Source: Leptospira haakeii (GTDB lineage: Bacteria > Spirochaetota > Leptospiria > Leptospirales > Leptospiraceae). Taken from it: 64,000 bases of DNA. The stretch covers positions 62,001-126,000 of the forward strand of contig NZ_NPEG01000010.1 of the NCBI RefSeq assembly GCF_002812045.1, written 5' to 3'. Below are positions 44,529 through 53,705 of this stretch, in pieces; the stretch's first letter is position 1; each line of letters begins with the position of its first letter. The position numbers and the translations under genes are program-made. The notes beneath the pieces are model-generated. The model had not been told where the DNA came from. It saw nothing but the letters and a program-made list of their open reading frames with translations, and searched no databases.

Positions 44529-45563
44529 ATGAAGAAGTTTCTGATCGTTCTATTTTCCGTACTTTTTTTAATTATAATCTGGTGGATTTTAACTCCTTCT
44601 CCTCATGAATACAAAAGAATCACAAATTCAGATCTTTCTTTTGAAACTGTAATTTTCAGGAGTTCCGATCCGAAACGTCTTTCCAATTTTTATAAAAATG
44701 TATTCCAAGCAAAAGAAGCGGAGAACGACTCTAGTTGGTCCCTAAGCGATCCGCTTTCTTCCATTATTACTCTTAGAACTCCTGATTATCAAGGAGAAGG
44801 ACCATTATTTACCATATTAAAAACGGAAAAAAAGAATCTAGATACATTCGCAGCGAATGATCTAGGCTACGCTCATATCTGTTTCGAAACGGATAATGTT
44901 CCCGGTCTTATCCAAACAATCCAAAATAACGGAGGAAAGATTGATAGTCGTTTCGAGGACTTACAAAAAGTCCCGGCAATCTACGGCAGAGATCCGGATG
45001 GGAATATATTCGAGGTCCATATTCCATTTCCAACTCCACTTAGCCCAAGCACCATCTTTCGCAGCCTAAATTCATTCGTAAGGACTTACTTTAAACTGGA
45101 CCCTCCTGCGGTTGATAAGATCAGATTCCTTCACGTAAATATAAATTCCAAGGATTGGATCAGGACTCTTTCTTTTTACGGCAAGATATTCGAAACAAAT
45201 GCCACAGGATTCGAAAGAGACTATAAGGGAAACTTTATAGAAAATCTAACGGGACTCACTGAAATTGAAGTAAAAGGACGTCATCTTCCCCTCCCCGGAT
45301 ACGAAGAAGGTGGACCCACATTCGAGATATTCTCATACAATAAATTCAGCAAAATAGGCCCATTAGATAAATCTGATACAGGAAGAATTGCGGTAGGATT
45401 CCGAGTATCCGATTTACGATCATCAGTAAAAAAAATACTGGAAGAAGGTGGGGTTTTATTAGAAGAGAAAGACAATACCACAATATTCAAAGATCCAGAA
45501 GGTAATCTTATACTTGTATCCCAAAAAAATCTAGCTTCGAAAAAACCAATCCATGAAAATTAA
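44529..45563 (+). CDS. Membrane-anchored double VOC (glyoxalase-fold) protein
   Basis: A 344-aa protein with one N-terminal hydrophobic anchor (residues about 4-20). Two vicinal-oxygen-chelate domains follow, each with the fold motif F-Y-x-x-x-F or F-Y-G-K-I-F and the closing strand (RDPDGNIFEVHIPF and FKDPEGNLILVS). The VOC fold is used by glyoxalases, dioxygenases and resistance proteins. Metal ligands are incomplete (His in the GYAHICFE and FLHVNI strands, Glu in FEVH), so the activity is open. The gene overlaps the MDR dehydrogenase by 11 bases, so they form one unit. Confidence 0.8.
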   Translation: MKKFLIVLFSVLFLIIIWWILTPSPHEYKRITNSDLSFETVIFRSSDPKRLSNFYKNVFQAKEAENDSSWSLSDPLSSIITLRTPDYQGEGPLFTILKTEKKNLDTFAANDLGYAHICFETDNVPGLIQTIQNNGGKIDSRFEDLQKVPAIYGRDPDGNIFEVHIPFPTPLSPSTIFRSLNSFVRTYFKLDPPAVDKIRFLHVNINSKDWIRTLSFYGKIFETNATGFERDYKGNFIENLTGLTEIEVKGRHLPLPGYEEGGPTFEIFSYNKFSKIGPLDKSDTGRIAVGFRVSDLRSSVKKILEEGGVLLEEKDNTTIFKDPEGNLILVSQKNLASKKPIHEN

Positions 45564-46605
45564 TCTTCCCCAAAAAATGAAAGCGGTCCGCCAATTAGGT
45601 CCACTACCTAACGAGGCACTCTCTGATCCAAATGAGATTAAAAAAATCTTACAACTTACTTCTATCGATTTGCCAAAACCTGGCCCAGGACAGGTTCTCA
45701 TAAAGGTGGATCGAGGCTCTATGAACCCGAACGATCTTTACCATATCCGAGGAGTATACAGTTCTACTTTTGATTATCCTTATCCTAGAGGGGTCGGCTT
45801 TGAAGCAGCAGGAACAGTAGTAGCTAACGGAGGAGGGATCGTCGGAAAAATGAGAATGGGCAAAAGAGTTGCCTTTTATAGCAAGAGCGGAGTATTTGCG
45901 GAATACGCTTTGGCAGAGGCTTTAAAATTGATCGTTCTTCCTAATGACGTGCAATTCCAGGAAGCAGCCTCCTCAGTTGCAAATCCCATTACAGGGATTG
46001 CTATGGCAAGATGTGCGAAAGCATCCGAATCCAAATATTTTTTTATTACCGCTGCGGCAGGAGCAGTTGCCAGAATGACGATGCGTGTCGCACATAAATA
46101 CGGTCTAAAAAGTATAGCAATCGTTCGCAGAGAGGAGCAGATCTCGATCTGCAAAGAAGAAGGTGCATCATACGTATTAAATCAATCCGATCCAGATTTC
46201 GAAAAACGACTTACAGAACTATGTAAAGAAGTCAATTGCACATACGGTTTCGATTGTATCGGGGGAGAAATGCCTTTGACACTTGTCCGATCTATGCCCC
46301 AAGGATCCACCCTTTGTATGTATGGTTATTTTAATACCGGCCCCATGCAGTTCCAACCTCAGAAATTATTCAACGGTTGGAAAGTCCAATTTTTCGAGAT
46401 TGAATACTATATCAATGCACTCTCTCTTCCGTCGCGATATTTACTATCGCGAGAAGTGATCGAGAATGTGAACGGTCTTTTTAGACCCAAGATACAACGC
46501 CAATTCAAGTTGGAAGAAGCCGCAGAGGCATACACATTTTATAACCAAAATATGACTGACGGCAAGATACAGATCCTTTGCGAATCAAGTACGCGCCAGG
46601 GATAG
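45553..46605 (+). CDS. Zinc-free MDR oxidoreductase (quinone reductase-like)
   Basis: A 350-aa medium-chain dehydrogenase/reductase. The GroES-like half has PGPGQVLIKVDRGSMNPND and the G-x-G-x-E-A-A-G-type segment GVGFEAAGTV. The nucleotide half has ITAAAGAVARMTMRVAHKYG. No structural or catalytic zinc cysteines are present, so it groups with NADPH:quinone reductases and trans-2-enoyl reductases. Translation is coupled to the VOC gene. The stop codon (TAG at 46603-46605) and the last three or four residues are encoded by the left end of the GC-rich repeat copy 2, so the repeat has shaped the C-terminus. Confidence 0.85.
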   Translation: MKINLPQKMKAVRQLGPLPNEALSDPNEIKKILQLTSIDLPKPGPGQVLIKVDRGSMNPNDLYHIRGVYSSTFDYPYPRGVGFEAAGTVVANGGGIVGKMRMGKRVAFYSKSGVFAEYALAEALKLIVLPNDVQFQEAASSVANPITGIAMARCAKASESKYFFITAAAGAVARMTMRVAHKYGLKSIAIVRREEQISICKEEGASYVLNQSDPDFEKRLTELCKEVNCTYGFDCIGGEMPLTLVRSMPQGSTLCMYGYFNTGPMQFQPQKLFNGWKVQFFEIEYYINALSLPSRYLLSREVIENVNGLFRPKIQRQFKLEEAAEAYTFYNQNMTDGKIQILCESSTRQG

Positions 46606-46692
46606 TAGCGTCATCCTGCGCCGCAACATGATAGTGGTGAGGCGCAGATGTGAGCGAATAGCCCGGTCTGAGCGCTAGCGAAGAGGCGCCCT
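46593..46692 (+). repeat. GC-rich structured repeat, copy 2
   Basis: A 100-bp relative of the element at 8888-8960, in the same orientation. It shares the opening GCGCCAGGGAT, the joint AGCCCG and the closing GGCGCCCT. The ends pair (GCGCC with GGCGC). Inner hairpin one is CTGCGCC (46616-46622) with GGCGCAG (46641-46647). Inner hairpin two is centred on CGCTAGCG. Its left end encodes the end of the MDR gene. The next 243 bases are A+T-rich and hold an inverted repeat GTTCGTT/AACGAAC (46767-46795) but no gene. Confidence 0.75.
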
Positions 46693-46935
46693 ATATATCA
46701 AATCAAATATATTAAATATTTATAATACAACAAATTTCGTAATAAATAGGTTTAAATATATGGACTGTTCGTTCAATATTTTTATTATAACGAACGCTTT
46801 AAAAAGAAAAAACTTCATATATAGAATAGAATCTTCGGAAAAAATAAACGATTTATAAGTATGCCCTGTTAAATATCCCCCACACATATAAAAAACTATC
46901 GTGATTGATTGGGAATTCAATGGAGAGAATTCAAA

Positions 46936-49224
46936 ATGTTTAACAGAAGGAAAATGAAAATTTTTTGTTCTGTATCAGTGGTATTTGCTATATTAGCAAG
47001 TTGTTCCCCTGAAACAGACCAAGCGTATTTACCGTTCTCACTTTCTAAATCGGCGAAGTCCACTTACAACTCTGTCAGAGCTTTTGTAGTGGCTACTAAT
47101 CCTCCGGTCGTTCCTCTGAGTACGAACGGAAGATACATCGTAGATTCGAATAATAACCGTTTCAAATTAAAAGCGGTGAACTGGTATGGAGCAAGTGACA
47201 CTCGTCAAGTAGTGGGAGGTTTGGATAAACAACCTATCTCTCATATCATTTCTCTAATCCAAGAATGGGGCTTTAACTCGGTTAGATTGCCTTTTTCTAA
47301 TATAATGCTTCATGACGCAAACATCGTCCCGAATGAATATGTGGCGGCTAACCCACAGTTTTTCGGAAAGACAGCCCTACAGATCTATGACGAGACTGTC
47401 GCTGCCTTAACTGCTGCAGGGATCGTAGTTGTTTTAAATAACCATACTACTTTTTCAGAGTGGTGTTGCGGTTTTGACTATAATGGTCAATGGTATCATA
47501 CAGGATCTTCCTTCGCTTATAACCAAACTCCTGAAATGTGGAAAGCGGATTGGGTGTTCTTAGTAAATCGTTATAAAAATAATAAGTTAGTCGCTGCTGC
47601 GGACCTTAGAAACGAAGTGCGCACTCAACGTTTTAACGATACTCATCTACCTAATAGCCCTAACTGGGGTTGGAATAATATAGATGATTGGCGTAAGGCA
47701 GCTCAGGAAGCAGGAAATGATATCTTACGTGCAAATCCAGACTTGGTTATCGTTGTAGAAGGTATCAACTGGTGGGGAGCAATCCCAATCTTAGGTTCGG
47801 GAGAACGCCCTCACCTAAAACCTGTTAGAGATCTTCAAGTTCATATTCGTAACGTAAACAAACTTGTTTATGCCGCTCATAACTACGGATTTATCGGACC
47901 TAAACATAACGGTGACGATGGAACATCCGGCGGAAATATCAAATACAAGGATATGGATTTAAATACATTCCGAAATACCATCACAGACGAATGGGGATAT
48001 GTTACTGATCCCGATGCAGTTACTACTGCTCCTGTTTGGGTAAGTGAATTCGGAGCTTCTCCAGGAGAAACAAATCCTGCAGATAGAGAATGGCTCAAAA
48101 GACTCGTGGATTATTTAATCGAGAAGGATCTTGATTTTGCATTCTGGCCTCTGAATGGAGAAGATGAATGGGGACTTGTAACTTCTGATTGGTCTCAAAC
48201 CAAAAGAGGCAACTGGCGTGATGAACATATGGATCGTCTTCTTGCTTTCAATGGTAAAACCGGATCCGTTGCGTATGTAGATCATTTGACCAAGATCGGA
48301 TTTAACGGTGTAGATGATAACGTAAGTACAATCGATAACGACTGGTTATCAGGTGCAAACAAAGGAACTTGTCCTGACGGAGAACGTCTATTAGGTTTAA
48401 GCCGTGACCAAAGAGCACTTTGTAGTGATACAAAATACGGAAAACTTTGGCATGCAGACCGTGCGATTAATGTTCAGGCAGTTTATGAAACTACTACTCG
48501 TTACCATGGCACGGGAGATTGGGCAGGCGGATTCACAAAATACGAATGTCCTAACGACTACTATGTTGCAGGAGCGACTAAACATTCCTGGGGAACTAGT
48601 GGTATCCTTTGTGCACACAGTAAAGTCCCTTTAGCTAACTCTTGCCGCACTATTTGGTTCGACAGAGGAGATAGCCGCTCTTCTCAGCGTGGAGGAGACT
48701 GGGCTCCAGGTTCTTATAAAGGACAATGTGCGGATACTGAATATGTAGCTGGGGTTGCACAAAGAGACGGAGGCGGAGCTGCACTACTCTGCTGTTCTTC
48801 TCCATTGAGTGGAGAGTTACCTTTAGTATATAAGGCAAAAAATCTTTCTCACCGCACTGGATTCGCAGAAGGTGATGCTTGGGTAGTGACTACAGCTGAT
48901 CATTGGGCAGATCATATTATCTATGGTCCTTACGACAGAGGTCGTTGGGGAACTGGTAATAAACGTGCCGTATTCCGCATGTTAGTAGATGTTACTAACG
49001 CGAATAACGATAAGATTGTTACGATAGATGTTTATGACGGTCAAGAAGTATTGGCAAGAAGAGACGTTTATAGAAACGAGTTCGTAGGTCCGGGCCAATA
49101 CACTAACTTCTCATTAGATTTTAATATAGCGCCAGATAAAGCGGATCGTCCTATGGAAGTTCGCGCATGGTGGTTTGATACTTCTTATGTGAAAACTGAG
49201 AACGTAACCATTCAAAATAGATAA
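46936..49224 (+). CDS. GH5-family glycoside hydrolase lipoprotein with Cys-repeat tail
   Basis: ATG at 46936, after GGAG, gives a 762-aa lipoprotein (signal ending ILASC). The frame opens at a TTG at 46909, which is less likely. A (beta/alpha)8 cellulase-type domain follows, with WYGASD, GFNSVRLPFS, the acid/base Glu near residue 227 (DLRNEV) and the nucleophile Glu near residue 371 (WVSEFGAS). The C-terminal 300 residues contain three related units opening C-P/A-D/N-x-x-x-V/L-x-G and closing with L-C, then a beta-sandwich (FRMLVDVTNANNDKIVTIDV). It probably cleaves beta-glucans or similar host, plant or biofilm polymers at the cell surface. A strong terminator follows. Confidence 0.85.
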   Translation: MFNRRKMKIFCSVSVVFAILASCSPETDQAYLPFSLSKSAKSTYNSVRAFVVATNPPVVPLSTNGRYIVDSNNNRFKLKAVNWYGASDTRQVVGGLDKQPISHIISLIQEWGFNSVRLPFSNIMLHDANIVPNEYVAANPQFFGKTALQIYDETVAALTAAGIVVVLNNHTTFSEWCCGFDYNGQWYHTGSSFAYNQTPEMWKADWVFLVNRYKNNKLVAAADLRNEVRTQRFNDTHLPNSPNWGWNNIDDWRKAAQEAGNDILRANPDLVIVVEGINWWGAIPILGSGERPHLKPVRDLQVHIRNVNKLVYAAHNYGFIGPKHNGDDGTSGGNIKYKDMDLNTFRNTITDEWGYVTDPDAVTTAPVWVSEFGASPGETNPADREWLKRLVDYLIEKDLDFAFWPLNGEDEWGLVTSDWSQTKRGNWRDEHMDRLLAFNGKTGSVAYVDHLTKIGFNGVDDNVSTIDNDWLSGANKGTCPDGERLLGLSRDQRALCSDTKYGKLWHADRAINVQAVYETTTRYHGTGDWAGGFTKYECPNDYYVAGATKHSWGTSGILCAHSKVPLANSCRTIWFDRGDSRSSQRGGDWAPGSYKGQCADTEYVAGVAQRDGGGAALLCCSSPLSGELPLVYKAKNLSHRTGFAEGDAWVVTTADHWADHIIYGPYDRGRWGTGNKRAVFRMLVDVTNANNDKIVTIDVYDGQEVLARRDVYRNEFVGPGQYTNFSLDFNIAPDKADRPMEVRAWWFDTSYVKTENVTIQNR

Positions 49225-49239
49225 CAAATATCAAACTTT

Positions 49240-49272
49240 CCTCCGCTAGTCCTTCTGGCGGAGGAGGTTTTT
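49240..49272 (+). terminator. Intrinsic terminator after the GH5 gene
   Basis: CCTCCGC (49240-49246) and GCGGAGG (49258-49264) form a GC-rich seven-pair stem with an 11-base loop, followed closely by TTTTT (49268-49272). This is the classical rho-independent form. Confidence 0.85.
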
Positions 49273-49322
49273 ACGAATGAATTAGTACTTTTCTAAGTAT
49301 CCGGGGATCTCAACCTAAGAGA

Positions 49323-51848
49323 ATGGAATCCCGGAAAATATCCCCCAATTACTGGACTTATACCTCGGAGAAGATGTTCTCTGAAATCGGTTCCGGGCCA
49401 AGCGGTCTCGAGATTTCCGAAGCCAAAAAACGTTTGGGAATATACGGGAAAAATAGTTTCGGCTCCGGCCAAAAAGTCGCCGGGTTTGTACTATTCCTAA
49501 GACAATTTGCAAACCCAATCACTATCATTTTACTTTTTGCGTCAGCATTATCATGGTTTCTACGCGACCCAACAGATGGGATCATCATCCAATGTATCGT
49601 TTTATTAAGTAGTATCCTGGGTTATTGGCAAGAAAAGAGTGCGAGCGATTCACTACATTCCTTATTGTCCATGGTTAGATTAAACGCGTCTACAATCCGT
49701 GGTAATGTAGAATCCGAATTAGATTCACAATCTTTAGTGCCTGGAGATTTAATCCGATTAAGAGTCGGAGATATCATACCTGCGGATGCCTATCTTATTA
49801 ATTCGGACCGATTGTTTTTAGACGAAGCCGCTTTTACCGGAGAAACTTTTCCGGTAGAAAAAACAACAGGACCATTACCTGAAGAAACTGCGTTATCCAA
49901 ACGATCAAATTTATTATACATGGGTTCCCATGTAGTTAGTGGTTCCGGTTTAGCTCTTATATATGCTACTGGAAAAAATACACAATTCGGAGAGATCTAT
50001 AAACGATTGAACGAAAGAAAGCCTGAAACCGATTTCGAAAAAGGGATCCGAAAATTCGGTAACCTTCTACTTGAAATCACTTTGGGCTTAGTATTAGTAA
50101 TCTTAGGGATCAATATATTACTAGAAAAACCGATCTTAGATTCCTTTTTATTCGCATTAGCAATCGCTGTTGGACTCACACCTCAATTATTACCTGCAAT
50201 CATCAATATTAATTTGGCTAAAGGCGCCAAACAAATGAGCCAGAAAAAGGTAATCGTAAAACGTCTGAACTCAATTGAAAACTTCGGGAGTATGGATGTA
50301 CTATGTTCAGACAAAACGGGGACTTTAACGGAAGGCGTTATCCAAGTACATACAAGCATAGATCCAAATGGAAATCCAAACCAAGAAGTATTAAAATTCG
50401 CGTCGATCAACTCCAACCTACAAAGCGGTTTTCAAAACCCGATGGATCTAGCTATTAGTAAAGTATGGCCGATCTCGGCTGATACGATCCCTAAATCGGG
50501 AGAACTCTCTTATGATTTTCATAGAAAAAGGATCACAGTGATCGCTGAGATAGAAGGAAAACGTGTCGCTATCTGTAAGGGTGCCTGCACTCCTCTTTTA
50601 GAAATTTGTGATAGGTATATAGACCCACAAGGGCAGATCCAATCCATCTCTAAAGAATTAGGATCTATTCAAAATGTATATGAAACTTTTAGTCGGGATG
50701 GATATCGGATGATCGGGATTTCTATTAAGGAGATTCATGAAAACGATCCGGTCGATTATGAGATCGAAACTTCGATGGTGTTCTTAGGATTTGTAGCTTT
50801 TTCAGATTCTGCAAAAGCCGGCATCCAAGATACAGTCCGTAACCTAGGGGACTTGGGTATTCGTCTAAAAATGATTACCGGCGATAATAGATGGATTGCT
50901 GGGCAGGTTGCCAAGTCTGTAGGAATTTCAAACGGAACGGTACTTACTGGGGAAGAACTACAAAGTATCGGAGAAGAAGCCTTAAGAGTAAAGGCGGAAG
51001 AAACGGATGTATTTGCTGAAATAGAACCAAATCAAAAACAAAGGATCATATTAGCCCTAAAAAAAGCAGGTCATGTCGTCGGGTATATTGGAGACGGGAT
51101 CAATGATGCTTCTGCACTCCACTCCGCGGATGTGGGAATATCCGTTGATTCCGCAGTAGATGTTGCAAAAGAAGCAGCAGATATCGTCCTATTAGAAAAA
51201 AATTTAGCGGTTTTACTGGATGGAGTGAAAGAAGGGCGCATAACGTTTGCAAATACCTTAAAATACGTGTTTATGGCCACCAGCGCGAATTTCGGAAATA
51301 TGTTCAGTGTGGCAGGAGCCTCTGCTTTTTTAAGTTATCTCCCGCTTCTACCTAAGCAGATCTTATTGACAAATTTACTAACGGATCTACCTGAAATGAC
51401 AATCGCCTCGGACGAGGTAGATAAAGATTGGATCATCCGTCCGCGCAAATGGGACATCAAATTTATCGGAAGATTTATGCTGATGTTCGGCTTCCTAAGT
51501 TCCCTTTTCGATTACGCTACATTCGGTTTATTATTATTTGGATTAGGCGCGAACGAAACCCAATTCCAAACCGGATGGTTTATTGAGTCAGTCGTTTCCG
51601 CAAGTCTAATCGTACTCGTGATCCGTACTAAAAACGTTTTTTACCGAAGTAAACCGGGTAAATTACTATTAGGCGCCACCCTACTCTGCATCTGCTTCGT
51701 ATTTGCAATCCCTTATCTTCCATTAGCAAAAACATTCGGCTTTAGCCATTTGCCGTTATTGTTCTACGGATATTTACTTGGAATAATAGTGATGTACATT
51801 GGCTCTGCAGAATTTGCAAAATTTTTCTTTTATAAAAAAGAAAGATAA
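49323..51848 (+). CDS. P-type ATPase, MgtA-like magnesium transporter type
   Basis: An 841-aa P-type ATPase with ten helices expected. The phosphorylation site is DKTGTLTEG with Asp330, the dephosphorylation loop is FTGETFPVEK, and the hinge is GDGINDASAL. Overall layout matches the P3B group that imports Mg2+. Helix M4 in MgtA-type pumps reads TPEMLP, and here it is TPQLLP, so the charged glutamate is lost. The dephosphorylation loop reads TGET rather than TGES. Ion specificity should therefore be treated with care. It is a single gene between a terminator and a convergent methyltransferase gene. Confidence 0.85.
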   Translation: MESRKISPNYWTYTSEKMFSEIGSGPSGLEISEAKKRLGIYGKNSFGSGQKVAGFVLFLRQFANPITIILLFASALSWFLRDPTDGIIIQCIVLLSSILGYWQEKSASDSLHSLLSMVRLNASTIRGNVESELDSQSLVPGDLIRLRVGDIIPADAYLINSDRLFLDEAAFTGETFPVEKTTGPLPEETALSKRSNLLYMGSHVVSGSGLALIYATGKNTQFGEIYKRLNERKPETDFEKGIRKFGNLLLEITLGLVLVILGINILLEKPILDSFLFALAIAVGLTPQLLPAIININLAKGAKQMSQKKVIVKRLNSIENFGSMDVLCSDKTGTLTEGVIQVHTSIDPNGNPNQEVLKFASINSNLQSGFQNPMDLAISKVWPISADTIPKSGELSYDFHRKRITVIAEIEGKRVAICKGACTPLLEICDRYIDPQGQIQSISKELGSIQNVYETFSRDGYRMIGISIKEIHENDPVDYEIETSMVFLGFVAFSDSAKAGIQDTVRNLGDLGIRLKMITGDNRWIAGQVAKSVGISNGTVLTGEELQSIGEEALRVKAEETDVFAEIEPNQKQRIILALKKAGHVVGYIGDGINDASALHSADVGISVDSAVDVAKEAADIVLLEKNLAVLLDGVKEGRITFANTLKYVFMATSANFGNMFSVAGASAFLSYLPLLPKQILLTNLLTDLPEMTIASDEVDKDWIIRPRKWDIKFIGRFMLMFGFLSSLFDYATFGLLLFGLGANETQFQTGWFIESVVSASLIVLVIRTKNVFYRSKPGKLLLGATLLCICFVFAIPYLPLAKTFGFSHLPLLFYGYLLGIIVMYIGSAEFAKFFFYKKER

Positions 51849-51871
51849 AAGAACCGATATAAATTTTCTTA

Positions 51872-52717
51872 TTATAGATCCACAATCACTCTCAAAAAAG
51901 TAGCAGGGATGGAAATTCCAGTATCGACACTTCGATTCTGCGAATTTGCAAGTTCGATCAGTTGTGCACGTAACATATCGACTTTTCCATTTTTTTCTGC
52001 AGATTCAAAAGCGTTCATAGTAGGACCATAATATTTTCTTAATGATTCTATTAAATCTTCCGGAGTTTTATCGGGAGAAATAAAACTATACGTGTCTTTT
52101 AGTAAGGAGATTTTTTCTGCCTTCACCCCTGCTTTAGCGAAATAATCCATAATGTATGCTTTCATTCCCCAAGTCATAGGACTTACGAAACCTTCCGGTG
52201 GCGGAGGCGAGAAGGAAGCACTTATTTTTAATAACTGAGAAACAAATGAATTAGGATCGTTCGGGATCCAGTTTCCCATCACGATGCGACCGCCAGGTTT
52301 TGTAACTCTCACCATTTCACTTGCAACATCGAATGGTTTTGGAGCAAACATCGCTCCAAACACTGAAAGAGTTAGATCAAAAGAATGATCCGGGATTTCT
52401 TGTAAATTACATGCATCTCCTTCTTGGAATTTTAAATTGGATAGGCCTTCTTCTTTTGCTCTCCTATTACCTGCTTCTACAAGATTTTTTGCAATATCTA
52501 TCCCAAGAACTTCTGCTCCGCTTCTTGCAAGAGGGATCGCTGTAGTTCCGTCCCCACATCCTAAATCTAAAATCCTTTTTGAAGACGTAATTTCTAAATT
52601 TGCTACCAGCTCTTCTCCTGACTTACGCATCAATCGAGCAATCTCAGTAAAATCACCCTTCTCCCATAATATCTTGTTTGGATTTTCTGTTTTAGATTCT
52701 AAGGTCTGTTTTATCAT
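51872..52717 (-). CDS. Class I SAM-dependent methyltransferase
   Basis: A 281-aa soluble methyltransferase. Motif I is ILDLGCGDGTTAIPLA, with the acidic ribose-binding residue in VLGIDIAKN and the post-motif region FDLTLSVFGAMFAPKP followed by VTKPGGRIVMGNW. It resembles the UbiE/Coq5 or small-molecule group with a C-terminal helical cap. The substrate cannot be told. It is divergent from the AraC gene with about 130 bases between. Confidence 0.85.
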   Translation of the reverse strand: MIKQTLESKTENPNKILWEKGDFTEIARLMRKSGEELVANLEITSSKRILDLGCGDGTTAIPLARSGAEVLGIDIAKNLVEAGNRRAKEEGLSNLKFQEGDACNLQEIPDHSFDLTLSVFGAMFAPKPFDVASEMVRVTKPGGRIVMGNWIPNDPNSFVSQLLKISASFSPPPPEGFVSPMTWGMKAYIMDYFAKAGVKAEKISLLKDTYSFISPDKTPEDLIESLRKYYGPTMNAFESAEKNGKVDMLRAQLIELANSQNRSVDTGISIPATFLRVIVDL

Positions 52718-52830
52718 ATAAGTGTAGATCCTATTATAAAGTAGTATGTTCTTTCCAACCTTCCACCCAATATCCGGTAGAATAAATTCTCAGTGACAGG
52801 ATGATTATATTTGCAGATGATGAAAGCTAC

Positions 52831-52845
52831 TTGTATAATTCTGCA
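52831..52845 (+). promoter_or_regulatory. 15-bp motif TTGTATAATTCTGCA ahead of the AraC gene
   Basis: This site matches at 14 of 15 bases the two inverted copies in the promoter at 54910-54986. It lies five bases before the preferred ATG of the AraC gene (52850). Autoregulation by the AraC protein is the simplest reading. Confidence 0.6.
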
Positions 52846-52849
52846 ACCT

Positions 52850-53668
52850 ATGGAAATTAATTCACACTCACTCGATCGACAGGAAAGGATTTGTATTTGG
52901 GGAAGTCGTTGTCTATTTGCGGGTCATCTCCCCGATCTAACCTTACGTCGAAGAGCTGCAGCAACAGTTTGTATCAGTTTAGATGGAGAATTCCAGGTTT
53001 CTTTAAATAATTCCGATTGGATTAGTTTTCGTTCTGCACTCATTCCCCCGATGGTAGATCATTCTATCAAATTTTCGGGAAAGTTCTGTGTATTACTTTT
53101 TATGGACTTAAGTAGCCCTAATTACGAATCCTTAAGAGCATCTAATTTAGAAAGTGAAACAGACGGTATCTTTATTTCTTTAAGGGAAGAAGAGCAATTA
53201 TTCACTACGGTCAACCAAGTCCTATCTACTGAGCCAGGCTCAGAAGAAGCTATATTAGAATTATTAAATCAGATTCCTCCGATCGTGGAAAACAATATTC
53301 GAATGGTCGATCCTCGCATCCAAAAGATAGTAGAATTGATCACCACAATGCCTCATGAAGATCATTCAGCAAAAGATCTGGCAGAATTTGCAGGTATGTC
53401 TGTTTCCAATCTGGAACATCAATTTAAGAAAGAGATTGGTATCCCATTTCATTCTTTTCGCACTTGGTTCAGACTTAAGTTAACTGTGTATTCTCTTTTA
53501 CATGGAATGAGTCATACAGATTCTGCTCATCGTGCAGGATTTTTCGACTCTGCTCATTTTACTAAAACCTTTCGTGCCACATTCGGATTACCTCCTTCTG
53601 AAATATTCAGAAGTACAAGACATCTGAAATCATTTATAGAAGTGCCTGCAAGTTACGCAGAAGCTTAA
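52850..53668 (+). CDS. AraC-family transcriptional regulator
   Basis: A 272-aa soluble regulator from the ATG at 52850. The frame is open from a TTG at 52811 and has ATGs at 52817 and 52820, but those would place the 15-bp motif within the coding region, so the later start is preferred, with low certainty and no clear ribosome site. The N-terminal 110 residues look like a cupin-type effector domain (LDGEFQVSLNNSDW). The C-terminal double helix-turn-helix is SAKDLAEFAGMSVSNLEHQF, then TDSAHRAGFFDSAHFTKTF and FGLPPSEIF. Copies of the same motif in the persulfide operon promoter suggest that operon as its target. Confidence 0.8.
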   Translation: MEINSHSLDRQERICIWGSRCLFAGHLPDLTLRRRAAATVCISLDGEFQVSLNNSDWISFRSALIPPMVDHSIKFSGKFCVLLFMDLSSPNYESLRASNLESETDGIFISLREEEQLFTTVNQVLSTEPGSEEAILELLNQIPPIVENNIRMVDPRIQKIVELITTMPHEDHSAKDLAEFAGMSVSNLEHQFKKEIGIPFHSFRTWFRLKLTVYSLLHGMSHTDSAHRAGFFDSAHFTKTFRATFGLPPSEIFRSTRHLKSFIEVPASYAEA

Positions 53669-53705
53669 CAATTATGATCTATAAGAGGAATATTAAAATT
53701 TTATC

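Noticed and set aside
46720..46920. 66-codon frame on the minus strand before the GH5 gene
   Set aside because: Very A+T-rich, biased composition, no ribosome site, and it overlaps the promoter and leader of the GH5 gene.
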